Source: Dechloromonas denitrificans
GTDB taxonomy: Bacteria; Pseudomonadota; Gammaproteobacteria; Burkholderiales; Rhodocyclaceae
Direction: 5' to 3'
DNA: 64,000 nt
NCBI RefSeq assembly: GCF_020510665.1
Contig: NZ_CP075187.1
Location: forward strand, 1,074,501 to 1,138,500
The position numbers were made by a program, and so were the translations under genes. This document shows, in pieces, positions 15,939-24,812 of the stretch. The notes below the pieces were generated by a model. That model had not been told where the DNA came from, searched no databases, and was given only the letters and a program-made list of their open reading frames with translations. Position 1 is the stretch's first letter; every line of letters starts with the position of its first letter.

Positions 15939-18087
15939 GGTTCATCACAATCAGGTCGCCGCTTTCTCCACGGTTCAGGCGGTTCGAATGCAGCCTGACC
16001 AAAGGATCATCGGGGAAGTCGCTTGCCAGCTGGTTGAATAGCGCTGCCGCTTCCGGCCGTTCCTGCTGCATCGCCGCAAAGGCGGTTCGATAAGCCTCTT
16101 CCGGTGCCTGGCAAGGTGCAAGATCGGCACCCAGTGGTTCATGGACGCTCAGTGCTTCGCTCTTGCCCAGCAGAATGATTCGTCCGACCGGCCTGGTCCG
16201 GGCATTCGGGCAGCCGGCCAGCGTCGTGGCCGACAAGCATATGCGCGTCCCCAGGTGCTTGTTGACGCTTTCCAGGCGCGATGCCGTGTTGACCGCGTCA
16301 CCGAGCGCCCGGTAATCAAACATCGTTTTTCCACCGAAGTTGCCGACGATGACTTCGCCGGAATGCACGCCGATCCGGGTTTGGCCGAAGGCAATTCCCC
16401 GGGCTTGCTGCTCGTTGGCGTAGTGGCTGGCAAAAGCCTGCATCTCCAGCGCGCAGGCCAGGGCGCGGGCCTGGTGGTCGGCCTGGAACACGGGGGCAGA
16501 AAACATGATGGCGACGGCGTCTCCGACAATCCGGTCGAGGGTGCCTTCGTAACGGAAGGCGATGGCAATCATTGCATCGAGGTAGTTGTTGAGCAGCGCT
16601 ACCGCATCGGCTGGATCGATGCTTTCCATCAAATGGGTAAATCCGGCCAGGTCGGTAAAAATGAAGCTGCATTCCTGGCGTCGACCGCCGAGAGCCATGG
16701 CGTCGGGGTGTTCAATCAGATGCGATACCCGGTTGGGTGAAACGTAGCGGGTGAAGGCGGTTTTGATCCAGCGTTGTTCACGCTCGCTGGTGAAGTGTTG
16801 AAACAGGCTGCACAGGAAAAAGCTCAGGATCAATCCGATCGCCGGGGTGGCCGAATCGAGCAGCAGTTGATGGTCGGCAAAGGCATACCAGCCTGCGCCG
16901 AGCAGTGCGCTCAGCAGAAGCAGGCTGGCGGCAGCGGCATAAAGAACGCGCATGCGCAGGGCAAGCAGGCCGACGAGCAGGCTGCTGGCGAGCAAGACGA
17001 TGGCTTCGATGGCACGGGCCCAGCCCGGTCGTTGCAGGAAATGGCCGGTCAGGACTTGTTCGAGTGCCTGGGCATGCGCTTCGACCCCCGGAATGATCTG
17101 GCCGAGCGGACTGAAGCGCAGGTCCATCAGGCCCTGGGCCGAGCTGCCGATCAGTACGATGTGCCCAGCCAGTTTGTCGACCGGAATTCGTTCGTCGAAC
17201 AGCTCCCAGGCCGGGATGTAGCGCTCGCGAACCGGGCGGCTGTAATGCACCCAGATTTCGCCGTGGGCAGTGGTCGGGATGATTTGCTCGCCAATTCGTA
17301 TCTGGGTCAGTCCGGCGCCATGGCCGGCTGATTTGAGAATGATGTTGTGCGTCTCCTGGGCAACGCGCAAGGCTTCGCTGGCCAGTGTGGGCTGGACTTG
17401 TCCGGCAATCTGGAGAACCAGCGGGACGCGCCTGACCACGCCGTCGCTATCCGGCACAAAGCTGACGGCACCGTTGCCGTGTGCGGCCTGTTCAAGAACC
17501 GGCAAGGCCCTGATTGGATTGTCGAAAGCATGCAGCCAGTGGCCTGGCGGATCGCCGGCGTAGACAAAGCGTGCCGCTTTGGGCGTCGCCTCGGTTGCTG
17601 CGGTCGACGCGGCGTTGACCGGGAAATTGTTATGCGTCGTGGCGAAACCGAGTACGACACTGGCTTGTTCGATATGTTTAGCAAATATCGTGTCGTGATC
17701 CGGCAATGCGGCAATTTCCCGGGCTTGCCGTTCGTTCAGCGGCCAGTGAGCCGAAACAATTTGTGGCGAAGTCCGGTCGGCTTCGGCAAACATCACATCA
17801 AAGACAATGGCTGCCGCACCGGCCTCGCTGAGCCGGTCGACCATCTCGGCCATGCGGGTCCGCGGCCATGGCCATTGACCCAAGTGGCTCAAGCTGTCGT
17901 CGTCGATATCGATGATGCGGACAGGCGCAGCCTGGTATTCGCGAGGCGACCAGCGCTGATACTGGTCGAACAGGTTGTTGCGCAGGGCCTGCAAGGGCAG
18001 GGGATCGAAAATCAGCAGCAGCAGTCCGCAGAGCGCCGGCAGAACGGGCAAAAGCAACGCCAGGCGGCTGCCGTGGATTTTGTTCAT
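15931..18087 (-). CDS. CHASE2-domain class III adenylate/guanylate cyclase
   Basis: This 718-residue sensor cyclase has one N-terminal membrane helix (about 10-28), a large periplasmic CHASE2 domain (about 35-345, with RIIDIDDDSLSHLGQWPWPR), three helices (about 358-430), the RYVSPNRVSHLIEHPD linker and a class III cyclase domain (about 470-650). Metal-binding Asp479 (FTDLAGFT) and Asp523 (VGDAV) are present, as are Asp591, Asn600 and Arg604 of the DYRALGDAVNTASR block. The base-recognising lysine normally found four residues before Asp523 is Arg519. It should make cAMP in response to an envelope signal. It is convergent with the FecR and OmpA genes. Confidence 0.92.
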   Translation of the reverse strand: MNKIHGSRLALLLPVLPALCGLLLLIFDPLPLQALRNNLFDQYQRWSPREYQAAPVRIIDIDDDSLSHLGQWPWPRTRMAEMVDRLSEAGAAAIVFDVMFAEADRTSPQIVSAHWPLNERQAREIAALPDHDTIFAKHIEQASVVLGFATTHNNFPVNAASTAATEATPKAARFVYAGDPPGHWLHAFDNPIRALPVLEQAAHGNGAVSFVPDSDGVVRRVPLVLQIAGQVQPTLASEALRVAQETHNIILKSAGHGAGLTQIRIGEQIIPTTAHGEIWVHYSRPVRERYIPAWELFDERIPVDKLAGHIVLIGSSAQGLMDLRFSPLGQIIPGVEAHAQALEQVLTGHFLQRPGWARAIEAIVLLASSLLVGLLALRMRVLYAAAASLLLLSALLGAGWYAFADHQLLLDSATPAIGLILSFFLCSLFQHFTSEREQRWIKTAFTRYVSPNRVSHLIEHPDAMALGGRRQECSFIFTDLAGFTHLMESIDPADAVALLNNYLDAMIAIAFRYEGTLDRIVGDAVAIMFSAPVFQADHQARALACALEMQAFASHYANEQQARGIAFGQTRIGVHSGEVIVGNFGGKTMFDYRALGDAVNTASRLESVNKHLGTRICLSATTLAGCPNARTRPVGRIILLGKSEALSVHEPLGADLAPCQAPEEAYRTAFAAMQQERPEAAALFNQLASDFPDDPLVRLHSNRLNRGESGDLIVMNQK

Positions 18088-18259
18088 GGGCGATGGGCCT
18101 TGATTCGTAGTGGTGACTTTTCTCGATCGGAGAATTGTAAATTCATTTATACATTTATTTTGGGTAATGCTATTTTTCTGAAAATTGTGGTTTTTCAGTC
18201 AGATTGTTCTTGTTGCAATTTGATGGTTGCTTGATTTCTGCCGTGAGAAAAAATCAAAA

Positions 18260-21259
18260 GTGTCGATCCTGTCGCGATTCAACATCAGTTTTCAAAATTG
18301 GGTTCTAGGCACGACAACATTGCTTGTCGGCTTGTTGACCGCGGCATTCCTGGCCACCCTGGTCGGCAGTTTTTCGCATATCTCCGAGGAAAACGCAGTA
18401 ACGCAGTTTTCCCTGATCGCCCGGCAGGCGTCGACGCAACTGGAAACGTTGTTGAATCACAATGCGCGCTTCGTCACCACTCAGGCTCGTGCCGAGCTCG
18501 ATCAGTTCGTGACGCGTGGTCAGCTCAATCAGCGGGATATGGTGTCAACCTTCATCAGTTCGCTGGAAGCCGATACCAGTCTTTACTCGCACCATTTCGG
18601 CCTGGCCAACGATGAATTCCTGCAAGTCATTGCCATGCGCGACGAAGCGCGTATCCGTCAGGCAGTCGGCGCTCCTGAGCAAGCAGCCTTTGCGGTCCGG
18701 CGCATCACACGCAGCGCGCAGGGCGGGCGTCAGGAAAGTTGGCAATTTCTGGATGCTAACCGGCGCTACCTGTCACGGCGCGAGGCCGTGGCTATTTTCC
18801 TGCCGACCGCTCGTCCGTGGTACAACGGCGCCTTGCAGCGAAACAGCATTGCGCTGACCGAGCCCTACCTTTTTGCCTCGACCGGTCAACTGGGGATTAC
18901 TGTCTCGACGCCCTTGCCGGAAAAGGCTGGCGTGCTGGCTACCGATCTCAGCCTGCACTCCTTGCAGGGTTTTCTTTCTCGCCTGAGCCTTTCGCCCAAT
19001 GCGGCCATCCTGATGCAGGACAGTGCCGGGCGCTTGCTTGCCTTTCATGGCAAGGGCGAGCGGTTTTCCGCACTTTCCCCGGCTGCCTTGAGTCTGCCGG
19101 ACAGCCTTGGCAGTCCCTATCTCGGTTTCCTGCAGAGCGGCATCAGTCTGGGTGGGGCATCGGTCATGCGTCTGGGCGAGGGGCGGGCCAACGAAAAATT
19201 CGTGGTCACCGAATATCGCTCCGAGGTTCTCGGGGGGCAGGCCTTCAGGGTGGTCGTCTTGGCGCCGCTGAGCGATTTCTCAGAGCCGTTCATGCGGGCC
19301 GAACGCAATGTGCTGATCGTTTCCGGGTTGCTGCTGCTCCTGCTGTTGCCGCTTTCCCTGATCGGTTCGCGGCAGGTATCCCGCTCCCTGGTTGCCATGG
19401 CCGGCGATTCGGAACGGATCAAGCGGCTTGATTTCTCCGGCCAGCCGCACCAGCCGGATACCTTTCTCTACGAAATACAGGCGCTTGGCGAAGCCCAGGT
19501 GGTGATGCAGGAGGCGATCCGGCGGCGGACAACCGCTCTGGAACAGGCGCAAAACAAGTTGGCCAGCCTGGTTGATAACGGTTTGTTGCTTTCCAGGGAG
19601 CAGGATCGCACGGTCCTGCTCAAGCACATCCTGTTCGGTGCGCGCGATATCGCCCACTGTGCTGCGGCGACCTTGTACCTTAAAACCGAGCAGAACACGC
19701 TGCGTTTTGCCTTGCGGACCAGCGACGATGCACTGCCGGCGCAGGAAATTCCACTCTTTGATCCGCTCAGCGGCGCCCCGAACGAACACTACGTCGTTAC
19801 CCACGCCGCCTTGCGTAACCAGACGGTGATCATTGACGACGTCTACGCTGAAACCCGGTTTGATCTGAGCGGCACCCGGCGATTCAGCGAGGATTCCGGA
19901 TTCCGCACGATTTCGATGTTGACCGTGCCATTGTCGCCGCGCGAAGGCGAGGTGATCGGTCTGATCCAGTTGCTCAATGCGCTTGATCCGGAAACCGGCG
20001 AGGTGATCCCCTTCCATCCCGACATCGTCGGCTATGTCGAGGCACTGGCCGCCCAATCGGCTGTCGCGCTGGAAAACCAGAATTTGCTGGAGGCGCAGAA
20101 AGTCCTGATGGACTCGCTGATCAAGATCATCGCCGGCGCAATCGACGCCAAGAGCGCTTATACCGGCGGGCATTGCGAACGGGTGCCCGAACTGGCCGTG
20201 ATGCTGGCCGAAGCAGCGTGCGAGGCGACGACCGGCAGCCTGGCCGAGTTCAGCTTCAAGACGGATGACGAGTGGCGTGAGTTCAGGATCGGTGCCTGGC
20301 TGCACGATTGCGGCAAGGTGACAACGCCGGAATTTGTCGTCGACAAAGCCACCAAGCTGGAAACGATCTACAACCGGATTCACGAAATTCGTACTCGCTT
20401 CGAGGTGCTGCTGCGCGATGCCCGGATTGCGCAACTCGAAGCGCTGCAGGCCGGTTGTCCGGAAAACCGGGCGGCGGCCGAGTTTGCCGAGCGCAAACAG
20501 CAATTGCTCGATGATTTTGCCTTCGTTGCCGAATGCAATGTCGGCGGCGAATTCATGGCCGCAGAGCGCGTCGACCGCATCAAACAGATCGGCGCCCGGC
20601 ATTGGGTGCGCCATTTCGATGATCGCCTCGGTCTGAGCAACGATGAACTGATGCGCTATGCCGAACTGGCGCCTGTCGCAACGCCCGCCGTCGAAACCTT
20701 GCTGGCCGACAAGCCGTGGCATGTCGTGCCGCGTCTGCACGGCGCAGCGTTCGACGCCAGGCACGGTTTCCAGGTGACCGTGCCGGAGAATCTCTACAAC
20801 TTCGGCGAGCTTTACAACCTGGCCATCGGCAAGGGAACGCTGACTGAAGAAGAGCGCTTCAAGATCAACGAACACATCATGCAGACGATCGTCATGCTTG
20901 ATCAGATGCCTTTCCCGAAACATCTGCGCCGTGTTCCGGAATATGCCGGGACTCACCATGAAACGATGATCGGCACCGGTTATCCGCGCCGGCTGGATGC
21001 CGGAAGCCTGTCGATTCCGTCGCGCATCATGGCAATTGCCGATATTTTCGAGGCGTTGACCGCATCGGACCGACCCTACAAGAAGGGCAAGACCTTGTCC
21101 GAGGCGATCAAGATTCTTTCCTTCTTCAAGAAGGACAAGCACATTGATCCGGAGCTGTTCGATCTTTTCCTGACCTCCGGCGCCTACCGGCTTTATGGCC
21201 AGCGCTTCCTCAAGCCGGAGCAGGTGGACGACGTCGATATTTCCCGCTTCATCGGCTGA
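18260..21259 (+). CDS. membrane sensor with dCache, GAF and HD-GYP-type phosphohydrolase domains
   Basis: From GTG 18260 the protein has 999 residues; a TTG at 18227 is an alternative. In order: membrane helix (about 14-38), a periplasmic Cache-like sensor (about 45-345), a second helix (350-370), a HAMP-like region, GAF (about 445-610) and an HD domain (GGHCERV at 636-642, His682-Asp683 in LHDCGKV). The HHE motif is at 899-901 and GYP at 907-909. HD-GYP proteins hydrolyse c-di-GMP. Here the HD and HHE parts are separated by an insertion of roughly 150-180 residues, and the usual HHExxDG is HHETMIG. Activity is therefore uncertain. It is probably a single-gene unit behind an AT-rich intergenic region. 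Confidence 0.86.
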   Translation: MSILSRFNISFQNWVLGTTTLLVGLLTAAFLATLVGSFSHISEENAVTQFSLIARQASTQLETLLNHNARFVTTQARAELDQFVTRGQLNQRDMVSTFISSLEADTSLYSHHFGLANDEFLQVIAMRDEARIRQAVGAPEQAAFAVRRITRSAQGGRQESWQFLDANRRYLSRREAVAIFLPTARPWYNGALQRNSIALTEPYLFASTGQLGITVSTPLPEKAGVLATDLSLHSLQGFLSRLSLSPNAAILMQDSAGRLLAFHGKGERFSALSPAALSLPDSLGSPYLGFLQSGISLGGASVMRLGEGRANEKFVVTEYRSEVLGGQAFRVVVLAPLSDFSEPFMRAERNVLIVSGLLLLLLLPLSLIGSRQVSRSLVAMAGDSERIKRLDFSGQPHQPDTFLYEIQALGEAQVVMQEAIRRRTTALEQAQNKLASLVDNGLLLSREQDRTVLLKHILFGARDIAHCAAATLYLKTEQNTLRFALRTSDDALPAQEIPLFDPLSGAPNEHYVVTHAALRNQTVIIDDVYAETRFDLSGTRRFSEDSGFRTISMLTVPLSPREGEVIGLIQLLNALDPETGEVIPFHPDIVGYVEALAAQSAVALENQNLLEAQKVLMDSLIKIIAGAIDAKSAYTGGHCERVPELAVMLAEAACEATTGSLAEFSFKTDDEWREFRIGAWLHDCGKVTTPEFVVDKATKLETIYNRIHEIRTRFEVLLRDARIAQLEALQAGCPENRAAAEFAERKQQLLDDFAFVAECNVGGEFMAAERVDRIKQIGARHWVRHFDDRLGLSNDELMRYAELAPVATPAVETLLADKPWHVVPRLHGAAFDARHGFQVTVPENLYNFGELYNLAIGKGTLTEEERFKINEHIMQTIVMLDQMPFPKHLRRVPEYAGTHHETMIGTGYPRRLDAGSLSIPSRIMAIADIFEALTASDRPYKKGKTLSEAIKILSFFKKDKHIDPELFDLFLTSGAYRLYGQRFLKPEQVDDVDISRFIG

Positions 21260-21374
21260 GTACCGGGTGGCGGGGTGCCCGTGTTTGGTGCGCTGCCCGG
21301 TAAAATGCTCCTTGGATTGGTGCAAAACCTGATTTGGGCTCAATTAAATCAGTGGCTTATAGGCTGGTTCGTGT

Positions 21375-21412
21375 CTTGCTTTGAGGGAGGTAATCCCTCT
21401 CTCCGGAGCAAG
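21375..21412 (+). promoter_or_regulatory. two-tier hairpin covering the ribosome binding site of the transglutaminase-DUF2126 gene
   Basis: An outer stem CTTGCT (21375-21380) / AGCAAG (21407-21412) encloses an inner stem GAGGGA (21383-21388) / TCCCTC (21394-21399). The likely SD GGAG (21405-21408) sits at the base of the outer stem, just before GTG 21416. Confidence 0.45.
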
Positions 21413-21415
21413 CCC

Positions 21416-24400
21416 GTGTCGATCCACGTCGCCCTGAATCACGTCACTCACTACACTTACGACCGCCTGGTCAATCTGGGTCCGCAAATCATTCGCCTGC
21501 GCCCTTGTCCGCATTCGCGCAGCCGGATCTTGTCGTATTCGCTGAAAATCGGGCCGGAAACGCATTTCATCAACTGGCAGCAGGATCCGCAGGGCAATTA
21601 CCTGGCTCGCCTGGTTTTTCCGGAAAAAACGAAGGAATTCCGTATCGAGGTCGATCTGGTCGCCGAAATGTCGGTGATCAATCCCTTCGATTTCTTCCTG
21701 GAGCCGCACGCCGAACACATTCCCTTCGCCTACGAGGACTGGCAGCGTCACGAGCTGACGCCTTACCTCTACAAGTTGCCGGCAACGCCCTTGTTCAAGA
21801 AGTACGTCGACAGTATTGCGCTTGAAAAAACGCCGAGCGTTGATTTCCTGGTCGCCCTTAACGCCCGTGTCCAGGCCGATATCGGCTACACGATCCGTCT
21901 CGAACCTGGCGTCCAGACGCCCGAAGAGTCGCTGACCAAGCGCACCGGCTCGTGCCGCGATTCAGCCTGGTTGCTGGTCCAGATACTGCGTCACCTCGGC
22001 CTGGCCGCACGTTTCGTTTCGGGCTATCTGATCCAGTTGACCGCAGACGTCAAATCGCTCGATGGGCCGAGCGGGCCGGAGGCCGATTTCACTGACCTGC
22101 ACGCCTGGTGCGAGGTTTATTTGCCGGGCGCCGGCTGGGTCGGTCTTGATCCAACCTCTGGCCTGTTTGCCGGCGAAGGTCATGTTCCGTTGGCCTGCAC
22201 GCCCGAACCGGCTTCGGCGGCCCCGGTGACCGGCGGTATCGATGAATGCAAAACCGAATTCGAGCATCGCATGCAGGTGACCCGCATCTGGGAAGCGCCA
22301 CGCGTCACCAAGCCTTATTCCGATGAACAGTGGGTCGAAATCGAGGGGCTGGGCCACCGGATCGACGAAAAACTGCAAGCCATGGATGTCCGCCTGACAC
22401 AGGGCGGCGAGCCGACCTTTGTCGCGGTCGACGACCCGGATGGCGAAGAATGGAATACGGCGGCGATGGGCCCGACCAAGCGTTTGCTGGCGGCTGATCT
22501 CTTCCATCGCCTGCGTGAAAAGTATGCACCGCACGGCCTGATGCATTTCGGCCAGGGCAAGTGGTATCCCGGCGAGCAACTGCCGCGCTGGAGCCTGTCC
22601 TGCTTCTGGCGGACCGACGGCGAGCCGCTGTGGAACAAGCCGACGCTCTACGCCAGCGAGAAGCTCGATTACGGTGCGACCAGCGCTCATTCGGTGCAGT
22701 TCATGCGCCGTGTGGCCGAAAAGCTCGAACTCGATCCGCAGCACGTCTTCCCGACCTTTGAAGACAGCTATTACTACCTGTGGCGCGAGCGCCGCCTGCC
22801 GGGCAACGTCGATCCCTTTGATTCGCGGCTGGACGATGTGCTGGAGCGCGAACGGCTGATGAAGGTGTTCACCCAGGGCCTGACGCACACCGTCGGCCAC
22901 GTTTTCCCGATCATGAAGAATGCGGCCGGGCAGTGGCAGACCGGGCCGTGGTTCTTGCGCGCCGAACGTTGCTATCTACATCCGGGTGATTCGCCAATGG
23001 GCTATCGTTTGCCGCTCGATTCGCAACCGTGGGCAACGCAGGGCGATTACCCCTACGTCAATCCGGTCGACCCGAGCCAGCCGCTGGCCCCGTTGCGCAG
23101 CCATGCCGAGATTCGTCGCCAGTTTGGTGCCGCGGCACAGCGTGTCGTTCCGGGCAGCGCCGCCGTTTCAGGCAAGGGGCGAGCCAGCGACAGCCGCCCG
23201 GGTTTCAAGGAATCGGCCGGCTGGATCACGCGTCTGGCGATGTGTGCCGAGGCGCGCAATGGCCGGCTCTACATCTTCATGCCGCCAACCGGCTGTCTTG
23301 AGGATTATCTGGAATTGCTCGCCGCCGTCGAGTCGACCGCGGAAGACCTTGCCATGCCGGTCATCATCGAAGGTTACGAGCCGCCGTCCGACCCGCGCCT
23401 GACCAATTTCCGCGTCACACCCGATCCCGGCGTGATCGAAGTGAATATTCATCCCTCGCGCAACTGGGACCAACTGGTCGAGCAGACGACGCACCTGTAC
23501 GACGCCGCGCACCATTCGCGGCTGACCAGCGAGAAATTCATGGTCGATGGGCGCCACACTGGTACCGGCGGCGGCAATCACTTCGTGCTCGGCGGCGCGA
23601 CACCGAACGATTCGCCTTTCCTCCGCCGGCCGGATCTGCTCAAGAGCCTGATCGCCTACTGGCACAATCACCCCAGCCTGTCCTACCTGTTCTCCGGGCT
23701 GTTCATCGGGCCGACCAGCCAGGCGCCGCGTATCGACGAGGCGCGTAACGACAGCCTTTACGAGCTGGAAATCGCCTTCAAGCAAATTCCGCCGGCTGGC
23801 CAAAATGTGCCGCCCTGGCTGGTCGACCGCATCCTGCGCAATCTGCTGACCGATGTGACCGGCAATACGCACCGTTCAGAATTCTGCATCGACAAACTCT
23901 TCTCGCCGGACGGCCCGACCGGTCGCCTTGGCCTGCTTGAACTGCGCGCCTTCGAAATGCCGCCGCACGCGCGCATGTCGCTGGCCCAGCAGTTGTTGCT
24001 CCGCGCCATGATCGCGCGTTTCTGGGAAACGCCTTACGAGCCGGCCCGTCTGGCCCGCTGGGGCACCGAGTTGCACGATCGCTTCATGCTGCCGCATTAC
24101 GCCGAGCAGGATTTCCGCGATGTGATGGAAGAAATGAGCGCCGCCGGCTATCCCTTCAAGGCCGAATGGTTTGCGCCGCATTTCGAATTCCGTTTCCCGA
24201 AATACGGCGACTTTGCCGTCAAGGGCATCGAGTTCGAGTTGCGCCACGCGCTCGAGCCCTGGCATGTCATGGGCGAGGAGGGCGCACCGGGCGGTACCGT
24301 GCGCTACGTCGATTCTTCGGTCGAGCGCGTCCAGGTCAAACTGCGCGGCTTGCCGCCGGACCGTTACCAGCTGACCTGCAACGGTGTCGCCGTACCGCTA

Positions 24401-24733
24401 CAGCCGACCGGCATCAACGGCGAATTCGTCGCCGGGGTTCGTTACCGGGCCTGGCAGCCGGCGTCCTGCCTGCATCCAACGATTGGGGTGCATGCCCCGC
24501 TGGTGTTCGATCTGGTCGATACCTGGATGCAGCGTTCGCTCGGTGGTTGTCAGTACCATGTGGCGCATCCCGGCGGGCGTAATTTCGATACCTTCCCGGT
24601 CAATGCCTTCGAAGCCGAAAGTCGTCGTCTGGCCCGTTTCTTCCGCTTTGGGCACACGCCCGGACGGGTTCAGGTGCGGGCGCCGGAACACAGCGCCGAG
24701 CACCCGTTTACGCTAGACTTGCGCCGTTTCTAA
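21416..24733 (+). CDS. transglutaminase-like protein with C-terminal DUF2126 (locus B)
   Basis: This 1105-residue protein starts from GTG 21416 after a GGAG sequence; the open frame extends to 21275, but VSIHVALNHVTHYTYDR is the family N-terminus. Residues 1-290 are a transglutaminase-like domain with Cys in RTGSCRDSAWLL, His in DLHAWCEVYLPG and Asp in GLDPTSGL, a complete papain-type triad. The remaining 800 residues are DUF2126 (for example LTQGGEPTFVA, HTGTGGGNHFVLGG). The length agrees with the family (about 1100). The partner genes are the ATP-grasp/alpha-E fusion 79 bases downstream and a second transglutaminase. Probable role: processing or cross-linking of the peptide-like product; unproven. 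Confidence 0.92.
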   Translation: MSIHVALNHVTHYTYDRLVNLGPQIIRLRPCPHSRSRILSYSLKIGPETHFINWQQDPQGNYLARLVFPEKTKEFRIEVDLVAEMSVINPFDFFLEPHAEHIPFAYEDWQRHELTPYLYKLPATPLFKKYVDSIALEKTPSVDFLVALNARVQADIGYTIRLEPGVQTPEESLTKRTGSCRDSAWLLVQILRHLGLAARFVSGYLIQLTADVKSLDGPSGPEADFTDLHAWCEVYLPGAGWVGLDPTSGLFAGEGHVPLACTPEPASAAPVTGGIDECKTEFEHRMQVTRIWEAPRVTKPYSDEQWVEIEGLGHRIDEKLQAMDVRLTQGGEPTFVAVDDPDGEEWNTAAMGPTKRLLAADLFHRLREKYAPHGLMHFGQGKWYPGEQLPRWSLSCFWRTDGEPLWNKPTLYASEKLDYGATSAHSVQFMRRVAEKLELDPQHVFPTFEDSYYYLWRERRLPGNVDPFDSRLDDVLERERLMKVFTQGLTHTVGHVFPIMKNAAGQWQTGPWFLRAERCYLHPGDSPMGYRLPLDSQPWATQGDYPYVNPVDPSQPLAPLRSHAEIRRQFGAAAQRVVPGSAAVSGKGRASDSRPGFKESAGWITRLAMCAEARNGRLYIFMPPTGCLEDYLELLAAVESTAEDLAMPVIIEGYEPPSDPRLTNFRVTPDPGVIEVNIHPSRNWDQLVEQTTHLYDAAHHSRLTSEKFMVDGRHTGTGGGNHFVLGGATPNDSPFLRRPDLLKSLIAYWHNHPSLSYLFSGLFIGPTSQAPRIDEARNDSLYELEIAFKQIPPAGQNVPPWLVDRILRNLLTDVTGNTHRSEFCIDKLFSPDGPTGRLGLLELRAFEMPPHARMSLAQQLLLRAMIARFWETPYEPARLARWGTELHDRFMLPHYAEQDFRDVMEEMSAAGYPFKAEWFAPHFEFRFPKYGDFAVKGIEFELRHALEPWHVMGEEGAPGGTVRYVDSSVERVQVKLRGLPPDRYQLTCNGVAVPLQPTGINGEFVAGVRYRAWQPASCLHPTIGVHAPLVFDLVDTWMQRSLGGCQYHVAHPGGRNFDTFPVNAFEAESRRLARFFRFGHTPGRVQVRAPEHSAEHPFTLDLRRF

Positions 24734-24812
24734 CCCCTCGAATGCGGGTTTGCGGCCTCGATGGTCGCAGGATAGGGCCGTCAAGGCCCGCCCGCACTGC
24801 TTCCCAGGCTGA

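Noticed and set aside
18178..18198. CTGAAAA/TTTTCAG hairpin in the AT-rich gap before the HD-GYP gene
   Set aside because: Short A/T-only stem in a low-GC stretch; expected by chance and not followed by a clear terminator tail.
19280..21343. Minus-strand open frame of 687 codons opposite the HD-GYP gene
   Set aside because: It is a shadow of the high-GC third-position bias of the plus-strand gene; the plus-strand protein has clear domains and the antisense product has none.
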